From B1 sp044370475 (GTDB lineage: Bacteria > Bacteroidota > Bacteroidia > UKL13-3), in contig JBILVK010000069.1 of assembly GCA_044370475.1 (NCBI GenBank), positions 1-15,260 of the forward strand: a DNA stretch of 15,260 nt. The letters are read 5' to 3'. Position numbers and translations under genes: made by a program. Below are positions 6,124-13,514 of the stretch, in pieces (the first letter of the stretch is position 1; every line of letters starts with the position of its first letter). The notes under the pieces are model-generated. The model ran no database searches. It was not told where the DNA came from and saw nothing but the letters and a program-made list of their open reading frames with translations.

Positions 6124-7095
6124 ATGAAAGATATTATAAAAAAGTTTGAAGGTTTGCGCGTCTTGGTTATTGGCGATGTAATGATAGATGCTTATTTAAT
6201 GGGCAATGTTGATAGAATTTCTCCTGAGGCTCCCGTTCCAGTGGTATCGGTTCAGAAAAAAGAATACCGCTTGGGTGGAGCTGCAAATGTTGCATTAAAC
6301 TTGGTTGCCTTGGGCGCTAAACCTATTTTGTGTTCTGTAATTGGAGAAGATTTAGATGGCAATGATTTGCTTGCATTGTTAGAACAATCGCATATTCAAA
6401 GTTCGGGCATCGTGCGTTCTAAGGATCGCAGAACCACTACCAAGACGAGGGTAATTGCACAAAATCATCAGATGATTAGAATAGATAATGAACAAACTGA
6501 TGGCATAAGCGAATACGATAGCTATGTATTGGTTCAGCGCATTATTAATGATTTGCTACCTGCCGCAGATGTAGTGCTATTTGAGGATTATGACAAAGGA
6601 GTAATTACGCAGCCTCTTATTGAGCAAATTACGCAACAGGCGCATAAACATGGCTTGAAAGTGGTGGTTGATCCAAAGAAACGTAACTTCATAAACTATA
6701 AGGGTGTTGATTTATTTAAGCCGAACCTAAAGGAGTTGCGCGAAGGTTTTAAACGCGATGCAGACCCTTCTAATCCAGCAGAATTTGAGTCGGCTGTGAG
6801 CGATTTAATGAAGGTGATGGAGCTTAAAAATATCATGGTAACCATGAGCGAAAAAGGCGTAATGATTAGTGATGGAACAACCTTTGAATACGTAGCTGCA
6901 CATCATAGAAAAATTGCAGATGTAAGTGGTGCAGGCGATTCTGTTATTTCTGTTGCTTCTCTTGCCATGGCCATTGGCTTAAGCAATTTAGAGCTTGCAA
7001 AATTAAGCAACCTTGCAGGCGGATTGGTGTGCGAAGAGGTTGGAGTTGTGCCTATAGATGTAAACAGATTAATGGAAGAATCTGCTAAATTATAA
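6124..7095 (+). CDS. rfaE1: D-glycero-beta-D-manno-heptose-7-phosphate kinase (RfaE1/HldA type, PfkB family)
   Basis: The enzyme phosphorylates heptose 7-phosphate at C1 on the way to ADP-heptose, the LPS inner-core sugar donor. The 323-aa protein is a complete PfkB-fold sugar kinase. GDVMIDAYLMGNVDRISPEAPVP (17-39) is the hallmark N-terminal motif of the RfaE/HldE kinase branch. Sugar-binding GGAANVA is at 51-57, EDYDKGV at 154-160, VDPK at 182-185, and the ATP-binding DVSGAGD at 266-272 carries Asp272 as the catalytic base. It lacks the fused cytidylyltransferase domain of enterobacterial HldE, so the nucleotidyl transfer must be done by a separate protein outside the window. It follows the aminotransferase by 17 bases, suggesting one transcript. 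Its stop lies 2 bases from the stop of the convergent hydrolase gene. A related sugar kinase with another substrate is the main alternative. Confidence 0.88.
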   Translation: MKDIIKKFEGLRVLVIGDVMIDAYLMGNVDRISPEAPVPVVSVQKKEYRLGGAANVALNLVALGAKPILCSVIGEDLDGNDLLALLEQSHIQSSGIVRSKDRRTTTKTRVIAQNHQMIRIDNEQTDGISEYDSYVLVQRIINDLLPAADVVLFEDYDKGVITQPLIEQITQQAHKHGLKVVVDPKKRNFINYKGVDLFKPNLKELREGFKRDADPSNPAEFESAVSDLMKVMELKNIMVTMSEKGVMISDGTTFEYVAAHHRKIADVSGAGDSVISVASLAMAIGLSNLELAKLSNLAGGLVCEEVGVVPIDVNRLMEESAKL

Positions 7096-7097
7096 GC

Positions 7098-8972
7098 CTA
7101 TTCTATTACAGGCATAACAATCTTGCTAGGTCTTGTAGAATCATGATAAACCTTGATTTCGCATTCCCTAAAATCACTATCTGTGCAATGATAAGTATCT
7201 ACAAATTGTTGCGGATTTCTATCTACTAAAGGAAACCAAGTACTTTGTATTTGAATCATGATGCGATGTCCATTTTTAAAGGTATGTGCAATATCTGGCA
7301 ACTCAAACTTCACCTGTGAAACCTGACCTGGAACAAAGGCTTCGGGCTTTTCAAAACTGTTTCTATACCTGCCGCGCATCACCTCTCCCCTAACCAACAT
7401 TTGATAAGAATCCATCATATATGTTGATCCATTTCCTTGTCCAACCAGGGCTGTATCATAAACAAATCCATCTGGAAAAACATCAATTACTTTCACAATA
7501 AAATCGGCATCGGTGCTAGATAATGCAACTTGCAAATCTGCAAGAATGGTGCCTCCTATGGTCACATCTTTGGTGAGCACATTGCCTGTAAAAGTTAACA
7601 CATCTGGCCTTCTCGAAGCAAATCTTTGGTCGTCTGTCATATACTCTCTGGTTCTGCCTCCGCCAACATCTTCGGTATACGGAACGGGTTTATTAGGATT
7701 ACTTACATACGAACTAAATGCGGTTACCACTTCCTGTTTTTGATTGCTTAATCCACCATGTTGGTTCAGAAAGAAATCTGTATTTTTTGCTTCTTTAGGA
7801 GGCCATGCAGCTAGCAATCTCCAAGCATTTTCACCTGTAAAAAAGATGTTAGCTTCTGCAATATTTTGGTCCGAACCAACGCCGTTTAAGTGGTACTGAA
7901 AGAAGGGTATTTCAATCTTTTCTTGGTAGTATTTTGAGGTATTTGAGCCAAAGCGAACATTGCCTAAATAGGAACCATCGCTTCTAGACCAACCTCCGTG
8001 AAACCAAGGTCCCATCACCAATTTATTGTTTATCCCTGGGTTTTGTTTTTCTATTGCTTCATATAAACGCCAAGCACCAAAACAATCTTCTGCATCAAAC
8101 AATCCGCCTACCACCAACATGGCTGGCTTAACGTTGTAACAAGCTCTTCTGGCATCTCTGGCTTTCCAAAAATCATCGTAATGTGGATGCGCCATGAGGT
8201 CGTTCCAAAATTGGATACTATCGCCCATAAGTTTGGTAAAATTGCTGATGGCCCCTGTTTCTAAATAGTACTTATAAGTATCCTTTGTATGGTATTTTAT
8301 CAGCTCTTTTGGACCTTGAGTGGTTGGCTTAGGGCGTGGCTGACCAAAGCCTGAGTAAAAGCCAAATGCATCTTGCAACATGAGTGCTCCATTGTGATGA
8401 AAATCATCGCCCATATACCAATCTGTAACGGGCGCTTGCGGACTCACTGCTTTGACGGCGGGATGTCCGCTAAGAGCAGCCATGGTGGCGTAGAAGCCTG
8501 GATAAGATATTCCAAAAACACCAACTTTATTATTGTTTCCTTTGATGTTTTTAACCAACCATTCTACTGCATCATAGGTATCACTGGCTTCGTCTATATC
8601 GCGCTTTCCCTTGTTAGATATAAAAGGACGAACATCTACAAAATCGCCTTCGCTCATCCACCTGCCTCTTACATCTTGAATAACGATAATGTAATTTTCT
8701 TTGATGTATTCTTTCCAATAAGTGGCAAACAACCTTGAGGAGAATCCAGCTCCATAAGGCCAGCAACCATAAGGGGTTCGGTTCAGCAAGATAGGATTCT
8801 TACCTTTTGCTTTAAGGGGTGCATATATAGCAGTGTACAATTTTGCCCCATCGCGCATGGGTATGTATTGCTCTGTTTTGGTATAATTTTCTTTGAGCCA
8901 AGCTTCGTCGATGTTCTGGGAAAATCCAAGCTGAATGAAGCAAATAAATACGAAGCTTAATATAATTCTCAT
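7098..8972 (-). CDS. Secreted CocE/NonD family serine hydrolase (X-Pro dipeptidyl-peptidase S15-like)
   Basis: This is an exported alpha/beta-hydrolase, probably an acyl-ester/amide hydrolase or acylaminopeptidase. It has 624 aa, close to the family norm. A signal peptide covers 1-18 (cut before QNIDEAW). The catalytic domain contains YIPMRDGAKLYTAIYAP (36-52), RTPYG (65-69) and IQDVRGRWMSEGDF (98-111), all typical of the CocE/NonD family. The nucleophile is Ser156 in GISYPG, the acid Asp293 in GGLFDAED, and the base His325 in GPWFHGGW. The C-terminal part (about 385-624) looks like the jelly-roll X-Pro_DipC domain. The gene lies 36 bases after the DUF4249 gene in the same direction, so it may be the last member of that operon. 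Substrate unknown. No terminator separates it from the convergent kinase gene. Confidence 0.92.
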   Translation of the reverse strand: MRIILSFVFICFIQLGFSQNIDEAWLKENYTKTEQYIPMRDGAKLYTAIYAPLKAKGKNPILLNRTPYGCWPYGAGFSSRLFATYWKEYIKENYIIVIQDVRGRWMSEGDFVDVRPFISNKGKRDIDEASDTYDAVEWLVKNIKGNNNKVGVFGISYPGFYATMAALSGHPAVKAVSPQAPVTDWYMGDDFHHNGALMLQDAFGFYSGFGQPRPKPTTQGPKELIKYHTKDTYKYYLETGAISNFTKLMGDSIQFWNDLMAHPHYDDFWKARDARRACYNVKPAMLVVGGLFDAEDCFGAWRLYEAIEKQNPGINNKLVMGPWFHGGWSRSDGSYLGNVRFGSNTSKYYQEKIEIPFFQYHLNGVGSDQNIAEANIFFTGENAWRLLAAWPPKEAKNTDFFLNQHGGLSNQKQEVVTAFSSYVSNPNKPVPYTEDVGGGRTREYMTDDQRFASRRPDVLTFTGNVLTKDVTIGGTILADLQVALSSTDADFIVKVIDVFPDGFVYDTALVGQGNGSTYMMDSYQMLVRGEVMRGRYRNSFEKPEAFVPGQVSQVKFELPDIAHTFKNGHRIMIQIQSTWFPLVDRNPQQFVDTYHCTDSDFRECEIKVYHDSTRPSKIVMPVIE

Positions 8973-9008
8973 CCTTACATTTTTTTGCTAAGGTAAGAAA
9001 TAACTTGT

Positions 9009-9836
9009 TTATAAATTAACGCGCAACATTGTTTTTCTAAAACTACATACAGCTCCTAACCCGCCTTTTACATTCGAATATTGTTGCAAGGGTTCACTAA
9101 ATGGATCGTCGCCAAAATAATTTAGCCTGCGTCTATGGTACTCATAATAATGAATATCTGTATTAACTAAATATGCATTAAAAGCTGGAGTGTTGCCCCC
9201 AAATCCATAATCATAATATTCAAACTTATCTGACATGGTTTCTCCATCTTTATTGTCATCACTAAACATTTTATCTCCAATAGAAAAGGCATTGGAATCG
9301 CCTGGATTATTACTTTTGACCTCCTCTAAATTTACCCTATAATAATTGGTAACTCCAGGCGCATCTTTCCACTTCATGCGTATCATATACCTATCTAATC
9401 CGTTTGGATCAGGCGGAAGTTTTTCTCCTATGGCTTCATCTAAATATATCGCTAAACTTGGCACAGTGGTTGAGGCTTGAAGAGAATAATTATCAAATTT
9501 TGCCACCAGTGTATATGTCATGCCTGGGTTAATGGGAAAATCACTTTGGTTAACAAAATAGGAATTGATATTGGCGTCAAAAATCATTTTAGCACTGGCT
9601 CCATTGTTATCAGAAATAGTTACATCTGCGGTTCTTATGGTTTCAAAATTTCCAGATGAACTGTTGCCATAAATAGGAGCAGTCATAGTAATTGTGGCAG
9701 TTGAAACACTGGTTTCTGGTGATAAAAACGAATACATTACGGGCATCGGATCAGTCGCTGGTATTTCCACAGTAGCTACTCTTTCGCAAGAGGAAAGAAT
9801 GATAAGGAGCATGAAGGTTAAAAGTGTATTTTTCAT
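9009..9836 (-). CDS. DUF4249 family outer-membrane lipoprotein
   Basis: This 275-aa lipoprotein belongs to the DUF4249 family, which in Bacteroidota is repeatedly encoded next to TonB-dependent receptors and is presumed to work with them at the outer membrane. The N-terminus MKNTLLTFMLLIILSSC is a lipoprotein signal with Cys17 as the lipidated residue. The body is beta-rich. Near the end, the DPFSEPLQQYSNVKGGLGAV segment (244-263) is the family's characteristic conserved block. The frame opens at 9881 but the ATG at 9836 gives the proper lipoprotein signal and avoids overlap with the receptor gene, whose stop is 10 bases upstream. That tight spacing indicates translation from one message. Ligand and molecular role are not known. 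Confidence 0.85.
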   Translation of the reverse strand: MKNTLLTFMLLIILSSCERVATVEIPATDPMPVMYSFLSPETSVSTATITMTAPIYGNSSSGNFETIRTADVTISDNNGASAKMIFDANINSYFVNQSDFPINPGMTYTLVAKFDNYSLQASTTVPSLAIYLDEAIGEKLPPDPNGLDRYMIRMKWKDAPGVTNYYRVNLEEVKSNNPGDSNAFSIGDKMFSDDNKDGETMSDKFEYYDYGFGGNTPAFNAYLVNTDIHYYEYHRRRLNYFGDDPFSEPLQQYSNVKGGLGAVCSFRKTMLRVNL

Positions 9837-9846
9837 AGTATGCTTC

Positions 9847-12225
9847 TTAAAATTTAATGTTCCATGAAACAGATGGCACAATTGGAAAAAGGGTAACTTG
9901 CATAAGCGATCTTTTGGCAGAATTGGTTTGATAGCCTATATAATAAAAATAGGGATTATATCGGTTGTAAAGGTTGTAAACACTAAATTCCCAAGTACGC
10001 ACCCAGTGTTTCATTTTCCTTTGAACCTGCACGCCAAAATCCATTCTGTGATAGGGTGCCATTCTAAATGCATTTCTAGAGGTGTATTGTGAAACCGACT
10101 CATAATATTGGCCATTCATTGGTTTTCCTACTTGGTGTACAGGAGCGTTATATTCTGCTATGGGCAAGGTTATGGCATTACCTGTACCATATACCCATGT
10201 GGCCGATAATTTAACACCATTTTGAGTAGCCGTTTCTTCTCTAACTTTATAAATCCCTACCAAAGAAATATCATGTCGGCGATCATACCTCGCCCAAAAT
10301 TTCTCTCCAAAATTTAACTCATCAAACTGCATTTGTGTCCAACTAAGCGTATAGCCTATCCAACCAGTGAATGCGCCCGATTTCTTTTGCAACAGAAGCT
10401 CTGCTCCATAACTCCACATTCTACCCCTTGTGATATTTTCTTCCCACGATTTGCTACCACTTACACTTGCGTCTTCTGGGTCGCTATCAAAAAAACTTGC
10501 CCCTTCCTTGTAGGCTATGATATTTGAACCTTCTTTATAATAGCCTTCTATGCTGGCAGAAAAATTTTTCTCTAAAAAATCTTTTGCTAAACCACCAGCA
10601 ATCTGCCAAGATGTTTGAGGCAATGTTTTATTGGTAGATGGAACCCACAAATCTGTAGGCAGACCTACACTTGTGTTGCTTATTAGATGAACATATTGAT
10701 TCATCAAAGCATAAGAACCTTTGATAGACAAATCTTCCTTTAATCTGTACATCATACTTAGCCTTGGTTCAGGCCGCAAATAATTTACTCCCGATACATT
10801 GAAATTCGATAAACGAATACCTGGATTGACCCTTAATCGCGGACCAATTTTTATATCATCTTCGGCATAAATTGCATTCTCCCAAGAGTAGATGGTGTTT
10901 TTTAAATTCTGGTTAGTACCCTCATAATCGTCCTTGACAACAATTGCAGAAGGCACAAAACGATGATAAATAAATTGCGCACCTGCTTTGATGGTATGAT
11001 TGGTATTGGGTCTATAATCAATATCGTGCTTTAAGGTATAATCTCTAATGCCAGATGAATACCTCATTTCATAAACACTCCCATTATACTTTGACTCTTG
11101 GTACAATTGAAATTGATAATCACTAAAAATCAAGGAACTGTTGGCAAAAACCTTTGGATTATATTGGTGATTCCAGCGCAATGTACCTGTTACATTTCCC
11201 CATTTTAAACCACCTTTATCAATTGAATTGTTATCATATTTTGAGGAAAAATAAAAATTATCCCTGCCAAAATACCCACTTAAAAACAACTTATTCTTGG
11301 GATTAATTTCATAATTTGCTTTTGCATTTAAATCGTAAAAATAATAACCTCCTTTATTGGTAGGTGGCATAAATGGGGTTGTGAGCACATCAAAATAAGT
11401 TCTTCTGGCCGACACTAAAAAAGAAGATTTGCCTTTAATGATTGGGCCTTCAAGTAAAAACCTGCTAGCTATTAAACCAATACCAGCCTCGCCTTTGAGC
11501 TTTTCTTTATTGCCTTCCTTCATGTTCATTTCTACCACCGACGATAATCTTCCGCCATACCTTGCAGGAAAGCCTCCTTTTGTTAACTCAACACTTTTTA
11601 AAGCATCGCCATTAAACAAACTAAAGAATCCAAATAAATGAAATGCATTGTATACAATGGCATCATCTAAGATAATTAGGTTTTGATCTGGACCTCCTCC
11701 CCTTACATAAATGCCAGAATTGCCCTCCCCTCCTTTTTGAACACCCGGCAATAATTGAATCACTTTTAATACATCCTTCTCACCCAACAATGCAGGAATA
11801 TCTTTTATTTGTTGAACCGGAATTTCAATAACACTCATGCGGGTAACATCTGCAATTTTTGAATTCTGCTTATCACCAGAAACAATTAATTCCTTTAACG
11901 CGGATGATGGTTTAAGTATAACCTCCCATTCAATATTTTGGCTCAAATCTATGCTAAAAGCTTTTGGTTCGAACCCAATATAAGTTACAATAAAATCATA
12001 TTTACCTTTTGGCAAAGTGATAGAGAAAAAACCATAATTATTGCTAATGGTACCCGTCTTAAGCGAGGGAATAGCAATGGTTGCGCCTAATAACAACTCC
12101 CCACTTCCTTCTTCCTTAACATAACCACTTAGGGTGAATTTTGAGGTTTGAGCATAAGAGGACTTACTGCTAAAAATGAACAATAGTAGGCACGCAATTA
12201 GGGCTTGGAAAATTTTAACTTTCAT
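9847..12225 (-). CDS. TonB-dependent outer-membrane receptor with carboxypeptidase-regulatory-like domain
   Basis: The protein would be a gated 22-strand outer-membrane channel energised by TonB, taking up an unidentified ligand. From the ATG at 12225 it has 792 aa. A signal peptide runs to about residue 25 (SSYAQ). A CarboxypepD_reg-like domain follows (about 30-108: TLSGYVKEEGSGELLLGATI, then GTISNNYGFFSITLPKG). The plug is at about 130-235, with KVIQLLPGVQKGGEGNSGIYVRGG (154-177), LILDDAIVYNAFHLFGFFS and KGGFPARYGGRLSSVVEMNM (216-235). The remainder is the barrel, rich in aromatic strands and ending in Phe. This plug arrangement is that of DUF4249-partnered receptors rather than SusC; no SusD gene follows. 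The frame opens 8 codons earlier at 12249, but MKVKIFQALIACLLLF is a better signal peptide start. It lies 73 bases after dcd. Confidence 0.93.
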   Translation of the reverse strand: MKVKIFQALIACLLLFIFSSKSSYAQTSKFTLSGYVKEEGSGELLLGATIAIPSLKTGTISNNYGFFSITLPKGKYDFIVTYIGFEPKAFSIDLSQNIEWEVILKPSSALKELIVSGDKQNSKIADVTRMSVIEIPVQQIKDIPALLGEKDVLKVIQLLPGVQKGGEGNSGIYVRGGGPDQNLIILDDAIVYNAFHLFGFFSLFNGDALKSVELTKGGFPARYGGRLSSVVEMNMKEGNKEKLKGEAGIGLIASRFLLEGPIIKGKSSFLVSARRTYFDVLTTPFMPPTNKGGYYFYDLNAKANYEINPKNKLFLSGYFGRDNFYFSSKYDNNSIDKGGLKWGNVTGTLRWNHQYNPKVFANSSLIFSDYQFQLYQESKYNGSVYEMRYSSGIRDYTLKHDIDYRPNTNHTIKAGAQFIYHRFVPSAIVVKDDYEGTNQNLKNTIYSWENAIYAEDDIKIGPRLRVNPGIRLSNFNVSGVNYLRPEPRLSMMYRLKEDLSIKGSYALMNQYVHLISNTSVGLPTDLWVPSTNKTLPQTSWQIAGGLAKDFLEKNFSASIEGYYKEGSNIIAYKEGASFFDSDPEDASVSGSKSWEENITRGRMWSYGAELLLQKKSGAFTGWIGYTLSWTQMQFDELNFGEKFWARYDRRHDISLVGIYKVREETATQNGVKLSATWVYGTGNAITLPIAEYNAPVHQVGKPMNGQYYESVSQYTSRNAFRMAPYHRMDFGVQVQRKMKHWVRTWEFSVYNLYNRYNPYFYYIGYQTNSAKRSLMQVTLFPIVPSVSWNIKF

Positions 12226-12298
12226 AGTAAAATACAAAATGCGTTGCAATAACGAAGAAGGTGCCGAAAATGTTATGTAATATTTTGGGGACTCGCCC

Positions 12299-12835
12299 CT
12301 AAAACTTATTCTTCCACATCATGCTCTCCATAGGTTTCACCGTTCTTTTGTTATACTTGGCTCCCTTTTTGGCATTATACATGGTTTCAATTTCCCCCTC
12401 TACTACAAAATAAATGAGCTGGCCAATAGGCATTCCTGCATAAATCCTTACGGGCTGTGCGCAAGAAATCTCTAAAGTCCAGGTATTGCAGAAACCTACA
12501 TCTCCCTTGCCTGCTGTGGCATGAATATCTATTCCTAACCTACCCGTGCTGCTTTTTCCTTCCAAAAAAGGAACATGCTTATGTGTTTCGGTATATTCTG
12601 CCGTTACACCCAAATATAAGGTATTAGGTTGTAGCACAAATCCTTCCTGAGGTATTTCAAAAGTATCAATTTTATTATGCTCTCTGGCATCCAAAACCCT
12701 GTCTTTGTAAGTGGCTAAATGCCTCCCCAAATGCACATCATAACTGTTGGTGCCTAAACAATCTTTCTTAAATGGCTCAATCAAAATGCTTCCAGATTCC
12801 ATTTCTTCCAGAATGCGCTTATCGGATAATATCAT
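12299..12835 (-). CDS. dcd: dCTP deaminase
   Basis: Dcd deaminates dCTP to dUTP, feeding dUMP and thereby dTTP synthesis in the cytoplasm; it is a homotrimer of the dUTPase-like fold. The 178-aa protein starts with the family signature MILSDKRILEEME. GTNSYDVHLG lies at 28-37. LEGKSSTGRLGIDIHATAG (91-109) holds the substrate-binding Ser95, Ser96 and Arg99. WTLEI (119-123) holds the catalytic Glu122, and YAGMPIGQLIYF (132-143) follows. The C-terminal tail YNAKKGAKYNKR closes over the nucleotide. The short length is normal for Bacteroidota Dcd. A bifunctional deaminase/dUTPase cannot be excluded by eye. The gene is divergent from the 12917-13459 gene across 81 bases, and it is upstream of the receptor gene in the same direction. 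Confidence 0.93.
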   Translation of the reverse strand: MILSDKRILEEMESGSILIEPFKKDCLGTNSYDVHLGRHLATYKDRVLDAREHNKIDTFEIPQEGFVLQPNTLYLGVTAEYTETHKHVPFLEGKSSTGRLGIDIHATAGKGDVGFCNTWTLEISCAQPVRIYAGMPIGQLIYFVVEGEIETMYNAKKGAKYNKRTVKPMESMMWKNKF

Positions 12836-12916
12836 TTATTCTAAAATTTTTAACAAATTAAACCCTTAGAATTCCAATGAAAAAAATTATTTTGCTCACC
12901 ATCAATCAACATTCAA

Positions 12917-13459
12917 ATGACAACAGCAGATAATCTAGGAATTGGAAGCAGGGTAAAACACCCCGATTATGGTTTAGGTGTAGTGGTAAACCTCAAGGGT
13001 ACCAACTACCAAATCACTTTTGTGGAGGAAGGAAAAAAGGACATAAACCGCTTCGAAAATTCGCTTGAAATTATTGAGGCCATTGAGCCTCCAGATGATT
13101 TTATAAGTAGTTTAGACATGGAGCGCACCCTAATTGGTATTTTAAAGCGCTGGACAGAAATGCCAGAGCATGTTAGCTTAGGAAGTAAGTGGACAAATGG
13201 CAAAATGATTTTACAACCTGGTGATAGAAATATGGCCAATAAGGAAATTCCAATCGATGCATTTTTTCATAAAATAGTAATGCTACGCGATAGGTTAAGG
13301 GTATTGGAGCAACGCATCAATTCCCATGATATTTTAACCGATGAAGACAAGGTAAACATGCAACAATATATAACAAGAATATATGGTTCGCTAACCACTT
13401 TTAATGTATTGTTTAAATTCCCTCACGACCAATTCGTGGGTGAGAAATCAAAGGATTAA
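12917..13459 (+). CDS. Uncharacterised protein with Tudor-like N-terminus
   Basis: The 180-aa soluble protein has no signal peptide or membrane segment. Residues 9-55 (IGSRVKHPDYGLGVVV, then YQITFVEEGKKDINRF) resemble the small beta-barrel (Tudor-like) module at the C-terminus of UvrD/PcrA helicases, which begins with a similar V-x-H-x-x-[FY]-G-x-G-x-V pattern and contacts RNA polymerase. Residues 65-180 form a helical domain with a well-ordered look: ILKRWTEM (75-82), ILQPGD (98-103), KEIPIDAFFHKIVMLRDRLRVLEQ (109-132), and a final helix YITRIYGSLTTFNVLF (151-166). I recall proteins with this second half across Bacteroidota but know of no function. The gene is divergent from dcd and ends 9 bases before the A-run of the terminator at 13465-13495. 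A nucleic-acid or polymerase-associated role is only a guess from the N-terminal motif. Confidence 0.75.
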   Translation: MTTADNLGIGSRVKHPDYGLGVVVNLKGTNYQITFVEEGKKDINRFENSLEIIEAIEPPDDFISSLDMERTLIGILKRWTEMPEHVSLGSKWTNGKMILQPGDRNMANKEIPIDAFFHKIVMLRDRLRVLEQRINSHDILTDEDKVNMQQYITRIYGSLTTFNVLFKFPHDQFVGEKSKD

Positions 13460-13464
13460 GGCAT

Positions 13465-13495
13465 AAAAAAAGTCCGGAACAAAGTTCCGGACTTT
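13465..13495. terminator. Bidirectional intrinsic terminator between convergent genes
   Basis: A perfect 12-bp stem (13469-13480 with 13484-13495) encloses a 3-base AAA loop. The core is GTCCGGAAC. On the minus strand it is followed by seven T, giving a strong terminator for the OmpA-family gene, whose stop lies 19 bases away. On the plus strand the tail is shorter (CTTT), but the hairpin comes 9 bases after the stop of the gene at 12917-13459 and can serve both. Confidence 0.88.
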
Positions 13496-13514
13496 ACACA
13501 ATCCAAATAATCAA

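Noticed and set aside
8973..8993. CCTTA/TAAGG inverted repeat between the DUF4249 and hydrolase genes as a terminator
   Set aside because: A 5-bp AT-rich stem with an 11-base loop is too weak; the minus-strand tail lacks a T-run.
9837..9881. Longer DUF4249 start (MCHLFHGTLNFKKHT)
   Set aside because: It would overlap the receptor gene and bury the lipoprotein signal inside the protein.
12287..12299. GGGG-ACTCG-CCCC hairpin at the dcd stop as a terminator
   Set aside because: Only a 4-bp stem with no T-run after it on the minus strand; unlikely to end transcription before the receptor gene.
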